A stretch of 62,921 nt of DNA, taken from assembly GCA_001579985.1 (NCBI GenBank), contig LRSR01006108.1, positions 1-62,921 on the forward strand. Reading direction: 5' to 3'. The notes below the pieces were generated by a model. It worked only from the letters and a program-made list of their open reading frames with translations. It was not told the DNA's origin and did no database searches. The position numbers and the translations under genes were made by a program. Source of the stretch: Hypsibius dujardini (lineage: Eukaryota > Tardigrada > Eutardigrada > Parachela > Hypsibiidae). This document shows, piece by piece, positions 1-9,379 of this stretch. The stretch's first letter is position 1; each line of letters begins with the position of its first letter.

Positions 1-2019
1 ATTAATAATCACGCGGCGAAAAGTGTAATCGATACCGGCTCCGGAATAACTTTAGTTAATTCGGAGTTTGCCAAAAAATTTGCTTTGAATGTTTACCCCT
101 GGAAAAGTCCGACGGTACATACCGTATCTGGTGAACGGATGACAATTCCGTTTGCGTGTCAAATTGAAATCGATTTTCTAGGCTTTAGATTGACCGGGCC
201 CTGTGGAGTTATCGCGGGTTTTCCCTTCGATCTGTTGTTGGGGACTGATTGTTTGAGACACACCCCATTTTTGATCGATTTTAAAGATTTGACAATTTCA
301 AACCCCGAAACCCCGTCCCTGCAACCTATTCCCCTTTATTTTTTAAAATCATTTAATCCCATATTTATTAAAAAAGAAAGCCCTGTAGTTTCCGAAGCCA
401 CCGTGTCGGTCGCCCCAGAAGGGTTGGCCATGGACTCCGGCCGGGTCCTCGCTTGTCCCACGTTCCGACCACCACTACCCCGACTCCGGGCGGAAGAGCT
501 CGCTGCACTGGAGAAGGAGGTAGGCGTTGCGGAGACTACACGACTGCCTGGTCGACTCAGCAATAATCAACACATCAATAATCAACATATCAATAATCAA
601 CGCTTCCACGACGGTGACGGGAGTCCGGGGCGGGTGGACGCTACCGCGACTGTCACCGTGCCGGTTGACCTCCGTAAGATAGAGGCGACTGTAGCCTGCG
701 GCGGGACCGACCGAGTCACCGTCGCGGAAGACTTGACTGACCAGTCATTGACTGTTGGGCGTGACGGGAGTGCAGGACCGTCCGGTGAGATGGAAGGCAT
801 TGTCACAGACACCCGGGATCAGCCAAGAGCTGATGGGTCCGACGTGAGCGGAACGCTCCCTGACAACGGCGAAGCCGTTATCAACGACGCCACATTGGCA
901 GGAGACGGGAGAACTCAACCACCGACGACAAGAGGAACCATCCTCTACCCTGACCGCGCCGCGGAAGCCGCCACTGATGATGGGGAGGATTTACCCATCT
1001 GGTGTCCGAGCGCAAAGAAATTTGATCGAATGTCGCCGATCGACGAACCCGAAGTTGCGTGGGACGAAATCGAGGTGGGACCCAAGTGTTCCCCCGAACA
1101 AAAAACCAGCTACATCGAGATGTTGCAACGGCGGGGTAAGGTGTTTCCGACACCGTCCGCACCAATCGGCTGTACCAGCCTCATCACCCACAAAATCGAC
1201 ACCCTCGACCACCGCCCCGTCAGTCAACCATTGCGACGAAAGGCCCACTGGCAAAAGGAAAAAATCCGAAAACAGGAGGTTGAAATGTTGGCCATGAAGG
1301 CTATTCGACCATGCCTGGGATCGGACTGGTGTTCTAACGTCGTCCTTGCCAGGAAGAAAGACGGGACCCTGCGGTTCGCCGTCGATTACGGAGACGTCAA
1401 CCAGCGGACAGTCAAGGACCAGTACCCCCTGGCACGCATCGACGAATGTCTCGACGCGATGAAAGGTTGCTCTTGGTTCACACAAATTGATTTGTGTTCA
1501 GGCTACTGGCAAGTCAAGATGGATGAAGCCTCGATTGCCAAAACAGCCTTCCGCACCCCGGATGGCTTCTACGAATTTCTGGTGATGCCATTCGGCCTCT
1601 GCAACAGCCCGGCTACCTTCTGTAGGTTAATGGAAGAGGTCCTCGGCGACTTGAAGTGGAAAACGTGCGCTGTCTATTTAGACGATATCCAAATTTTCTC
1701 CAAAACCTTTGACGAACACGTGGAGCACGTGGAAGAGGTGCTCCGTCGGCTGGAGAACAGTGGTTTGAAAATCAAGCCCAGCAAATGCTTTTACGCCCGA
1801 CCGCAAGTCGACTTCCTCGGTCACACCGTCGACTCCAGAGGAATTTCCGTCAATCAAAACAAGGTGATGGCGGTTCTCATGTCACCACGTCCGAAGGACG
1901 CGGCTGCGGTTCGGTCCTTCGTCGGCACCGTCATGTACTACAGCAAGTATCTGCCGGCTCTGGCCACGGTCGCCCACCCTCTCATCAAAATGTCTCGAAA
2001 AGGTGAGACCTACGAGTGA
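1..2019 (+). CDS. Ty3/gypsy retroelement pol, protease-reverse transcriptase part (5' incomplete)
   Basis: The frame is open from the left edge, so the true start and any gag lie outside the window. An aspartic protease active site (Asp-Thr-Gly, nt 31-39) opens it, followed by a hydrophobic flap region ending near the LLLGTD motif. A Pro/Asp-rich linker with a short INNQH tandem repeat (about nt 560-600) separates it from the reverse transcriptase, which carries the LRFAVDYGDVNQ, MPFGLCNSPATF and YLDD (nt 1675-1686) motifs of Metaviridae. Protease before RT and integrase after RNase H place it in Ty3/gypsy. The frame stops at a TGA (2017-2019) at the junction to RNase H; the same frame continues directly after it, so this is a single nonsense codon in one polyprotein. 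The inverted second copy has TGG at the aligned codon. Confidence 0.93.
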   Translation: MNNHAAKSVIDTGSGITLVNSEFAKKFALNVYPWKSPTVHTVSGERMTIPFACQIEIDFLGFRLTGPCGVIAGFPFDLLLGTDCLRHTPFLIDFKDLTISNPETPSLQPIPLYFLKSFNPIFIKKESPVVSEATVSVAPEGLAMDSGRVLACPTFRPPLPRLRAEELAALEKEVGVAETTRLPGRLSNNQHINNQHINNQRFHDGDGSPGRVDATATVTVPVDLRKIEATVACGGTDRVTVAEDLTDQSLTVGRDGSAGPSGEMEGIVTDTRDQPRADGSDVSGTLPDNGEAVINDATLAGDGRTQPPTTRGTILYPDRAAEAATDDGEDLPIWCPSAKKFDRMSPIDEPEVAWDEIEVGPKCSPEQKTSYIEMLQRRGKVFPTPSAPIGCTSLITHKIDTLDHRPVSQPLRRKAHWQKEKIRKQEVEMLAMKAIRPCLGSDWCSNVVLARKKDGTLRFAVDYGDVNQRTVKDQYPLARIDECLDAMKGCSWFTQIDLCSGYWQVKMDEASIAKTAFRTPDGFYEFLVMPFGLCNSPATFCRLMEEVLGDLKWKTCAVYLDDIQIFSKTFDEHVEHVEEVLRRLENSGLKIKPSKCFYARPQVDFLGHTVDSRGISVNQNKVMAVLMSPRPKDAAAVRSFVGTVMYYSKYLPALATVAHPLIKMSRKGETYE

Positions 2020-4107
2020 ACCGACGCACACGAAACCAGTTGGCAAACGGTGAAAACCATGCTAACCAACGCACCGATCCTCGGCCACTTTAATCCGGCG
2101 CTGGAACTGGTTTTAGAAACCGACGCGTCAACCTTCGGATTGGGTGCGGTTCTGTCTCAGATGTCGGACGGACGACCTGAAGTCTTGGCATACGCCAGTC
2201 GAACCCTCAAAGCCGCCGAACGGAACTACTCGGCCTGCGAGTTGGAACTCACAGCCGTCGTTTGGGCCATAACCGAAAAATTTCATTCTTACGTCGGCGG
2301 CTCAAAACTCTTCAAGGTCGTCACCGACCACAACGCCTTGGTTGGCCTTCTGAAACTGAAAAACCCGAAGGGTCGGCTGGCGAGGTGGGTGGAGCTCCTC
2401 CGGCCGTATCACATGGAGGTACTGTACCGTCCCGGTCGGGAGAACTCCGTGCCGGACTTCTTGTCCCGATACCCATACGATGATGACGACGTACCGACAA
2501 ATCAAGTGCTCTCCGGTGGTCTGACCGTCAAGTCGACCAGCAATATTCAACAAATGCAGGAGGACGACGTCTTCTGCCGCGGCATCTTGAGGGTCCTTCG
2601 TGGACCGACCAACTCACCGATTTACAGAAACAAAATTCTGTTCTTCATCGTCAAAGGAAATCTACTGTATCGAATGGTCATCCGTGATGGACGTCGATGG
2701 TTCTTGCTGGTTGTTCCTCAGCCCCTGCAAAAAGACCTCATCCAATCAGCCCACGACGATAGTGGTCATCAAGGCATCGCGCGAACCTATGCCCGACTGC
2801 ACGACAAATACTTCTGGAAGGGATGCTTGAACCAAGTCGTCGACTACGTCAGCTCATGCGAAGCATGTCAGATGAAGAAAAATCCACCGGTCAAACCAGG
2901 CGGTTTTCTTCAGCCCATCCCGGTTGCCGGACCCTTCCACGCGGTCGGCATCGACTACATGGGACCGATGGTAACCAGCAAACGGGGCAACAAATTTTTA
3001 CTCGTGGCAACTTGCCTGCTCACCCGGTGGGTGGAGACGCGAGCTGTGAAGGCCCAAACCTCCGCCGCTGCCGCCGCCTTTTTCGTGGAGCAGATTGCTC
3101 TACGCCACGGTGCACCGGCCGTTTTGGTGTCGGACCGAGGAACGCCGTTTATAGGGTCGCTGATGCAACAGATCCTCAAACTATTGGGTACTTCCCACAC
3201 CACCACGACAGCTTACAATCCTCGTGCCAATGGTTTGACAGAACGAACGAACGGGACCATCGCAGTGGCCTTGAGCCACTACGTTTCATCCGATCATCGC
3301 GACTGGGATTACATGGTACCGCACGTGACCTGGTACATCAACACCTGCAAACAGGAGACGACGAAATTTTCACCGTTCGAACTCGTCTACGGACGCGTTC
3401 CTGTCTTCCCGATCGACGTCGCGTTGGGAAACGAAGGACTGGAACAGATGGCTGACCTCGACGAGTATGCCGAAGCAACACAAGAATGGCTGGCCAAAGC
3501 CCGAGAGATCGTTCAGGAGCGAGTCAACGCAACCCATGATAAGGAGGCGCCGTACTTTAACGCGAAACACAGAGAAGTATTCTTTTCTGTGGGGGACCTC
3601 GTGTTATTGTGGTCACCTCCCAAGTTGAGAGAACGGGAGTTGAAGGGTAAAAAACAGGTCAAGGGGTTGACCACAAAATTTTTGCATTGTTGGCACGGAC
3701 CTTGGAAAGTAATTGAAAAAATTGGTGAAGTAAATTATAAAATTAAACACCTTCAGGAACGAAATCAAGAGTCCGTCGTACACGTAAAGAGATTGAAACC
3801 TTTTATCTTGAGATACGATGACGACGCGCCCATGCCGGTCGAAACTGACGGCCAGGGGGACGGAAATGTCCACTTCGCAGACGAGCCTAATGATGTGGCT
3901 AACGAACCGATCGAACCATCATTCTTTGAAAATAGCGACCCGTTGCTTTTTGATATGATCGAAAACTCCGAAGCCCGGGAGATAAAACTCACTTCGGAAC
4001 TAGTGAAGTCTGATGAAGACGTTGAAGAGGAAGATGAGGTTGAAGAGGAAATCGTAGCAATAAGACCAAAAAGAAATGTCTGGCGGCCAAAACGATATCC
4101 AACTTAA
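2020..4107 (+). CDS. Ty3/gypsy retroelement pol, RNase H-integrase part
   Basis: Same frame as the upstream protease-RT part, separated only by the TGA at 2017-2019. RNase H is recognisable from ETDASTFGLGAVLSQ, the YACELEL-type segment (SACELELTAVVWA) and VVTDHNAL. Integrase follows, with the HHCC zinc region (H-x4-H about nt 2750-2775, C-x2-C about nt 2860), then the catalytic Asp in GIDYMGP, Asp in VSDRGTPF and Glu in NGLTERTNG. The C-terminal part has the GDLVLLW and WHGPWKVIEKIG motifs typical of gypsy integrases, then an acidic tail. It ends with TAA at 4105-4107, overlapping the 5' end of the next open frame. Because of the TGA, no separate start codon is obvious; first Met at about 2053. 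The role would be replication and chromosomal insertion of the element. Confidence 0.93.
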   Translation, partial: TDAHETSWQTVKTMLTNAPILGHFNPALELVLETDASTFGLGAVLSQMSDGRPEVLAYASRTLKAAERNYSACELELTAVVWAITEKFHSYVGGSKLFKVVTDHNALVGLLKLKNPKGRLARWVELLRPYHMEVLYRPGRENSVPDFLSRYPYDDDDVPTNQVLSGGLTVKSTSNIQQMQEDDVFCRGILRVLRGPTNSPIYRNKILFFIVKGNLLYRMVIRDGRRWFLLVVPQPLQKDLIQSAHDDSGHQGIARTYARLHDKYFWKGCLNQVVDYVSSCEACQMKKNPPVKPGGFLQPIPVAGPFHAVGIDYMGPMVTSKRGNKFLLVATCLLTRWVETRAVKAQTSAAAAAFFVEQIALRHGAPAVLVSDRGTPFIGSLMQQILKLLGTSHTTTTAYNPRANGLTERTNGTIAVALSHYVSSDHRDWDYMVPHVTWYINTCKQETTKFSPFELVYGRVPVFPIDVALGNEGLEQMADLDEYAEATQEWLAKAREIVQERVNATHDKEAPYFNAKHREVFFSVGDLVLLWSPPKLRERELKGKKQVKGLTTKFLHCWHGPWKVIEKIGEVNYKIKHLQERNQESVVHVKRLKPFILRYDDDAPMPVETDGQGDGNVHFADEPNDVANEPIEPSFFENSDPLLFDMIENSEAREIKLTSELVKSDEDVEEEDEVEEEIVAIRPKRNVWRPKRYPT

Positions 4108-4115
4108 TACTTGTA

Positions 4116-4130
4116 TATCAATTTTCCAGA
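4116..4130 (+). promoter_or_regulatory. Possible subgenomic splice acceptor directly before the ATG of the third frame
   Basis: The sequence reads TATCAATTTTCCAG and is followed immediately by ATG (4130). A pyrimidine-rich tract ending in AG at the first codon of the third frame is the layout seen when env-like frames of errantivirus-like elements are expressed from a spliced RNA. The matching leader donor would lie outside the window. Confidence 0.45.
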
Positions 4131-7100
4131 TGACCCTCCGTTCCGCCGTCCTCCGCTACCGGCCCGCCGATATCTTCTTTGCTGCAAACCCTGAAACTCA
4201 GCTCCTCTTCTCCGTCGACCGCCCTTCAAACCACCACGATCCCCTCAACTTGGTGACGTCTCGTGAGCCGACGACGTTGACCACCGTTATGTTCCGACCA
4301 CCGGCTCACCTCCGCGACCAACACCCATTCTACATGTCCAATCCCACAACCGCCAACACCATTACCGACACCGACGACCAGCAAGCGACCGACGCCGCCC
4401 CGAACTTGCGTACTCGGCTGGCCGCTGTCGTCGGAAAATCGTCTGCAAACGGCATTCTGGCAAATATGTTTCCGACCTTCTATGCGGAGCGTCCACTCTA
4501 CTCCGCCATCCATCACATCGCCCAGGTGATGGGAGATGATTGTGCTACCCTCACCGAAACTGCCGTCACCATGTACCTCCTACTGGAAGGTCTGACCTCT
4601 GAATTTCTCACCAGTCTGCACAATCAACATTGTGCTTGCTCCAGCACCTTCTCTCCGGCGTCCCTGTCAAAAGATGGCCTGGGCCTCACTTACCGACTCG
4701 GGACGGATGACCGCACCTGCCAGGCCGCCATCGAAGGGATGGACGGCGTGCAGCAATGTTCCGTGCTCGCGCAACGATTTGCCGTCTTTACGGGGCAGAC
4801 GGCAGGGGCCACTTACTTCTGCACCCAGCATCACACCGACGCTCTGAAGCATCTACGGTGTCCTTGTGGGGTTTTTGCTTCTTCGGCCGACATGGCCATC
4901 TTCGAATTCTGTGCCGAAGGGCACTTGCAACACACGACCCATCTGTTTTGTGAGTGTGGTATTTTTCGACCAGACGACCACACTCTGGCGACGTGTCCGA
5001 AAGGCCACTCGCTCGAACTCCGTCAAGAGGACCGCTGCCTCCACTACGTCTGCAATCTACCCGACAAAGGCTTCCATCTGGCCGAAAAGCTGGCTCGGGA
5101 GAGGAACCTCTTCTACAACAGTATGTGGAATCCTCCAGTTCCGCGACGACCCTACATCAACTTCACAAAGTTCAGTCCGGAAACTGGTGAAGTTCTGCTC
5201 CGCATCGAGGTCAACCTCCAACGTAGTTTCGCTATTGAAACCTTCTTTTTAACCCTTTGGGAGCACGACCGTGAAACCAATTTTCATCTGCCGGCCCATA
5301 AGGAGGCTCTCGAACTCTTTTTGGAAGCGACTCCGCTTGTCACTACCGTCATGACCGTCTGCAAGGTCATTGGTCATGGCGACACTCGTCGATCATGCCG
5401 GAGCCTGTTGTTCAAAGCAGTGCTGCCGTTCATCGAACCTTTGTTCGTCCGCGACCTTCAAGGCACCACCCCAATTCTTCTCAGCACCGTTCGCATGGAG
5501 GACTTTGACCGCCATTTTGTGTGTGATTGTTGTACCAATCACGCGCCTCATCAGTTTACCGACCTCGGTACTGTTCTATCAAGCCGGACGGCGTTGATGA
5601 ACGATCCGGATCATCACTTTTTGTGCCAAATCCAAATCGGCCCTGGTGTCACATGCCGAGAACCCGTTGAACGGTCTTCACTTTTCCATAAAAGCACCCG
5701 CATCAATGTGTGCCCGATTCATTTCGATCGCTACATCCGTCATCAGTTTTGCGTTTGCGACGAAGATATATTCGTCGACCTCGGCTCACGCCGCAGCACT
5801 AACAATCCGACGGAACGGTGCCTCTCGCACCATCTCTATCATCGATCCTGTGCCGTGAACGGCGGATGTCCACATCGACCCTGCTCCGACCTGCGGAAGA
5901 TTTCGGGTAAGAAAAATCAATTGTCTTATTTACCCCTTTCCGAATTTTCAGTTCGTCAAAAGCCACGGCTCACGACCACTTCGAGGACAACGGCTGCTCC
6001 CTATCGCCGGCAACTTTTCAAGTCTCCTCGACCACCGATCACCAAGTCGGTCATGTGGGCTCTACTTTTCCTCCTTGTCGGGTCCGCCGCAGCATTCACG
6101 ATGGAGGCGTGCGACTGCCGTTCCCCGGCATACGTCGGTGTCCTCAACTTGGGACACCAGTCCCGCTGCAGCCTTCCGGCACAAGACCTTGTGTCTGTAC
6201 GTGTACGGTACCAACTGTACAGCCAGCACAGCCAGAGGAAGCAGTTCCCCGGCCACGTCTGCCGACAATTCATCAAAGGCGAACAGATGGTCACATTCCT
6301 ACTCGGAGGGTACGATACGACCCCAATCCATCGCACCATCCTCATGAGTGCGGAGGAGTGTTGGAAGCTCATTGAGACCAAGCGCTGTGGCCTCAATAAC
6401 ATGGTGAAGGAAGGTACCTCCTGGGTCTACCTCGAGTCACCTCATCCGGAGTGGAAATATTACTCTACCATCAAAGCCGAAACTCTCAACTGCTTCATCG
6501 AACGCGTTACCCTCGAAACGGAGTGTGAGGACTGCGAGGTCCACACCGTCACCGGACCCATTTCCAACTCGACGACGTTTGGGCACGCCATCCTCGCCCA
6601 AGGAACGTACGTCTGGAGCCGATCCAAACCCACCTACTTCCCCGACCAACGACCGTCCAACCGTTGCAAGTACCACCTCGTAGCCAGCGGAAATGGTGAG
6701 CTACGAAACACGTCAACTTTCCAGGTAGCACGTCTACGTGATCCGAAATCACAAATTGACTTTATCATCAATTTCGGCAACGTGACAAACCTCTGTCCAA
6801 ACGACGGCATCCGTGGAACCGAAGTCATCGGTCACTCCGACCTGTACATGTCGTACGTGGTACGGAAACACCAAGCTCCACGTCAAATTCCATCCTTTCA
6901 ATCGTCACAAGCAACAGCCGCTCCGCGAACGCCAGCCAGTAATGACAACGGCAACTCCTGGAATTCTACCCTCCCCAGGGCATCAGGTTTGGAAAGTGAA
7001 CGGTATCTTTCCCTCCACCTTCAATATGTCACCGACCTTCTAACACACCAAGAACGACAGATTTCTGCCGAACTCAATCATCTCGCCTGTCTAGCTGATA

Positions 7101-8140
7101 ATAGCCGACTCAACCAACTCGTCGACTTGTCCACCACTTCCGGCGTTCTCGCGGGTCGCGCTCTTGACCAACCACACTGTACTTCCGTGCGAAGTTACGG
7201 TGAATCGGCCGTTCTCCATCTTTGCCAAACAGTGCCAGTCACCTTTTCATCCGTGACCACAAATTGCGGTCCTCAACCAACTGTTACGCTTGAAAACGTA
7301 ACCTACACCATCTCTCGTGATGGGTTCACCCTTCACCCTAGACCATCTCCCTGTTTCTGGATTAACGGAATTGTTAATTTTCAGGGAAAACCTCATCAGT
7401 TCCGCAACGGTACGTGGGTTTTCATGCGACCCACACAATCGGCAACCAATCATCATCTTCGCGTCAACGTCAGTCGAATGATCGACCGAACGGACGCTTT
7501 TCTTCATCTCACCGCAATCGACCGTCCCATGGACTTGCTCGCTGAATTGAGCAACATGGTCCGCCAAACTGATGATGTCACCGGTTACGATGCCATGTCT
7601 GCGGCCACCACCGTCGGCAAGCATCGCGCCAACACCGCCGAAACCTCCCAAGCTGTCGACGTCCTGAAATACGCCGTCGCCGGCATCTCTTCTTTTCTTG
7701 CTCTCTTTGGCCTTGGCTTTCTTCTCCTGAAGTGCGGAGTCGGTCTTTTTCTTGTCAATTTTCTCTGCAAGTGCTGTCGGAGCACTAACCGTCGTTCACC
7801 GACACGACCGCCAACGGACTATCCGGGTTCGGTCTCCAATACCGCTCTCCCACCGACAGTCCTCTACACGAATCCTGTGTTCCGACCGCAGATTGAGTTC
7901 TGCCCATCACCTCCGTCCCGACCGCCCAGTTCTATTCTCTCTTCTTTTCGACGAAACAAATCCGCCGACACACGAACCGGTCCCCTATCCACCGTAGTGG
8001 AATTCGACGCTGCGGAGGAGGATGTTCACCTCCCTCCACACCTGTGCGAAGAGCCGAAGTTGGTTAAACGCAAACCACGACGTTCTCGTCGCGGCACCCA
8101 TTCAAGCTCGCCCGACCGCGTCCATGAACTCTCCTTTTAG
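4130..8140 (+). CDS. Retroelement third frame: Cys/His-rich region joined to an envelope-like glycoprotein
   Basis: A 1336-codon frame follows pol. The chosen ATG at 4130 lies directly behind a pyrimidine-rich AG (acceptor-like, ends 4129), as expected for a spliced message. Residues 1 to about 600 are rich in Cys and His, with repeated CxCG[VI]F...CxxGH units around nt 4850-5000 and further HFxC clusters around nt 5510-5890. At residue 642 (ATG 6053) a signal peptide (MWALLFLLVGSAAAF) opens a glycoprotein ectodomain with many Cys and N-glycosylation sites. A heptad-like stretch before a conserved Cys (nt 7010-7100), a GESAVLHLCQTVPV segment, a long transmembrane segment (about residues 1180-1215), a Cys-rich inner boundary and a Pro/Ser-rich cytoplasmic tail follow. 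The Cys spacing after the heptad region resembles chuvirus-type glycoproteins; that assignment is an inference. No function is known to me for the Cys/His part. Confidence 0.8.
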   Translation: MTLRSAVLRYRPADIFFAANPETQLLFSVDRPSNHHDPLNLVTSREPTTLTTVMFRPPAHLRDQHPFYMSNPTTANTITDTDDQQATDAAPNLRTRLAAVVGKSSANGILANMFPTFYAERPLYSAIHHIAQVMGDDCATLTETAVTMYLLLEGLTSEFLTSLHNQHCACSSTFSPASLSKDGLGLTYRLGTDDRTCQAAIEGMDGVQQCSVLAQRFAVFTGQTAGATYFCTQHHTDALKHLRCPCGVFASSADMAIFEFCAEGHLQHTTHLFCECGIFRPDDHTLATCPKGHSLELRQEDRCLHYVCNLPDKGFHLAEKLARERNLFYNSMWNPPVPRRPYINFTKFSPETGEVLLRIEVNLQRSFAIETFFLTLWEHDRETNFHLPAHKEALELFLEATPLVTTVMTVCKVIGHGDTRRSCRSLLFKAVLPFIEPLFVRDLQGTTPILLSTVRMEDFDRHFVCDCCTNHAPHQFTDLGTVLSSRTALMNDPDHHFLCQIQIGPGVTCREPVERSSLFHKSTRINVCPIHFDRYIRHQFCVCDEDIFVDLGSRRSTNNPTERCLSHHLYHRSCAVNGGCPHRPCSDLRKISGKKNQLSYLPLSEFSVRQKPRLTTTSRTTAAPYRRQLFKSPRPPITKSVMWALLFLLVGSAAAFTMEACDCRSPAYVGVLNLGHQSRCSLPAQDLVSVRVRYQLYSQHSQRKQFPGHVCRQFIKGEQMVTFLLGGYDTTPIHRTILMSAEECWKLIETKRCGLNNMVKEGTSWVYLESPHPEWKYYSTIKAETLNCFIERVTLETECEDCEVHTVTGPISNSTTFGHAILAQGTYVWSRSKPTYFPDQRPSNRCKYHLVASGNGELRNTSTFQVARLRDPKSQIDFIINFGNVTNLCPNDGIRGTEVIGHSDLYMSYVVRKHQAPRQIPSFQSSQATAAPRTPASNDNGNSWNSTLPRASGLESERYLSLHLQYVTDLLTHQERQISAELNHLACLADNSRLNQLVDLSTTSGVLAGRALDQPHCTSVRSYGESAVLHLCQTVPVTFSSVTTNCGPQPTVTLENVTYTISRDGFTLHPRPSPCFWINGIVNFQGKPHQFRNGTWVFMRPTQSATNHHLRVNVSRMIDRTDAFLHLTAIDRPMDLLAELSNMVRQTDDVTGYDAMSAATTVGKHRANTAETSQAVDVLKYAVAGISSFLALFGLGFLLLKCGVGLFLVNFLCKCCRSTNRRSPTRPPTDYPGSVSNTALPPTVLYTNPVFRPQIEFCPSPPSRPPSSILSSFRRNKSADTRTGPLSTVVEFDAAEEDVHLPPHLCEEPKLVKRKPRRSRRGTHSSSPDRVHELSF
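5907..5951 (+). promoter_or_regulatory. Possible 45-nt in-frame intron / splice acceptor before the envelope signal peptide
   Basis: Inside the third frame a GTAAGA donor-like site (5907) and a pyrimidine-rich stretch ending TTTTCAG (5951) bound 45 nt, a multiple of three. The frame is open whether or not it is removed. No ATG occurs between 5952 and the signal-peptide ATG at 6053, so use of this acceptor from an upstream leader would make the envelope protein the first product. In the decayed copy the donor is GTACGA and the acceptor AG is lost. Splicing has not been shown. Confidence 0.45.
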
Positions 8141-8438
8141 GAGGAGGAGGTGGTACGATTCATCATCATCAACAACTTAAATTTTTCATCAGGTTATTCA
8201 AACCGCCATCTAATCTCCTATTTGGTGAAAACGGTATAAAGGCTACAAAAAAAAAGGTATATACCAATACCCGCAAAAAAAAAAAAAAGAAACGTCGTCG
8301 TCTGTGAAGAGACAGTTGTGCCTCAACGTCATCATAATCTTCGTCGAACTCATCATCAAGATCCTCAAATCACTTCGGCTCCGCTTCTCTCATTCCCGAC
8401 AACCTCGTTTCGTCTCCGACGTCAGTTAAGGAGGAGGA
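8141..8438 (+). other. Retroelement 3' untranslated region with polypurine tract
   Basis: The stretch between the last stop codon and the LTR has no reading frame. It holds an A-rich run near 8275-8290. It ends in the purine tract AAGGAGGAGGA (8428-8438), directly before the TG of the LTR, the position needed for plus-strand priming. A second purine-rich stretch just after the stop (8140-8155) is further from the LTR and less likely to be the primer. Confidence 0.75.
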
Positions 8439-8869
8439 TGTCGCGGATATTTTCATGACTGGACTGGTAGACTTCAATCGTCCGCCACGTAGTCATTGCT
8501 CACCGCTCATGTACTCCGGTGTGTTTACTTGTTGTGTGTTGGTGTGTTATTGGAAGCACAGCCGAACCGGAAGTGTTCGGCTGGTTGATTGTTATCGGCG
8601 CGAGCCTGTGTGCCGCGACCGGTTCGTTACTTGATAGACTCGTGCTGTGCGTGTGTTTTGACAGTCAGTCAGTCAGTCTAGCTCTTCATTTTTCTACAGT
8701 AGTCTTTGGGTCTTCATCGCTTCCTTTCCCTTTTTCCCTTCGGAGCTCCCGCTCCTCATCGTTTGCTCTTTCCATCTATGTAGTGCCAACTGTCTCCGAT
8801 TAATACGAAACCTCCACTTCCGGTCTCTTCCCTACGTTGGCCTTCGGGCAATAGAAAGTAGAGGCGACA
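8439..8869 (+). repeat. 3' long terminal repeat of the retroelement
   Basis: The 431-bp unit starts TGTCGCGG after the polypurine tract and ends GAGGCGACA, giving short inverted ends TGTCGC/GCGACA. The borders were set by comparison with the inverted copy at 47707-48173, which shares the same ends and falls out of alignment at the same points. The 5' LTR and the left target-site copy are outside the window, so target-site duplication cannot be checked. Confidence 0.85.
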
Positions 8870-9370
8870 ATGGCAGTGGCATTGGTACCTTCTTTCCCTT
8901 CGGGGAAACAGAACAAATCAACAGACAATATGCGGTATGTTATTAGGAAAAATGTTGTTGAGAAAGAAAGCAAAAATTGTAACGGAATATCAAAACGGTA
9001 TGAGTAATATAAGGCTACGGCGTGCACTTTTAATTTTGTTTCAAAACTTTGGAGTCAAGCATAAAAATATGGGTGTTTCTAAAACGTGGCATTGCCAATG
9101 GCAATGGCAATGGCAATAGCAACTATATTTCCACAGTACATTCCACTCGGAATTACTAAGAACTGGACGCTGGTCACCCATAATTTACCAGTATATTTTT
9201 TTTAAAAAGCTTTGAAAAGGAATATTTTTCGACAAAAAGGGATGGCCCCCCCCCCCGGTGTTTTAAGAAGATTGAATGATTTTTGGTAATCAGAGATTTT
9301 TATTTTTAACAAAAATTGACTAGTCACTACGGTATAGCCGTAGCTCGTTAACGCGAGTACAATATATGGA
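8870..9370. other. Intergenic, hexamer-like TGGCAN repeats and a C run
   Basis: I see no gene. Short runs of TGGCAA/TGGCAG units occur at about 8870-8885 and 9092-9120, and a C homopolymer at about 9247-9257. Similar TGGCAN/TGCCAN runs recur at 9720-9790 and 10390-10500. Confidence 0.5.
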
Positions 9371-9379
9371 CTACTGTAA

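Noticed and set aside
6001-6402. Minus-strand frames over the third retroelement frame
   Set aside because: Antisense shadows without motifs.
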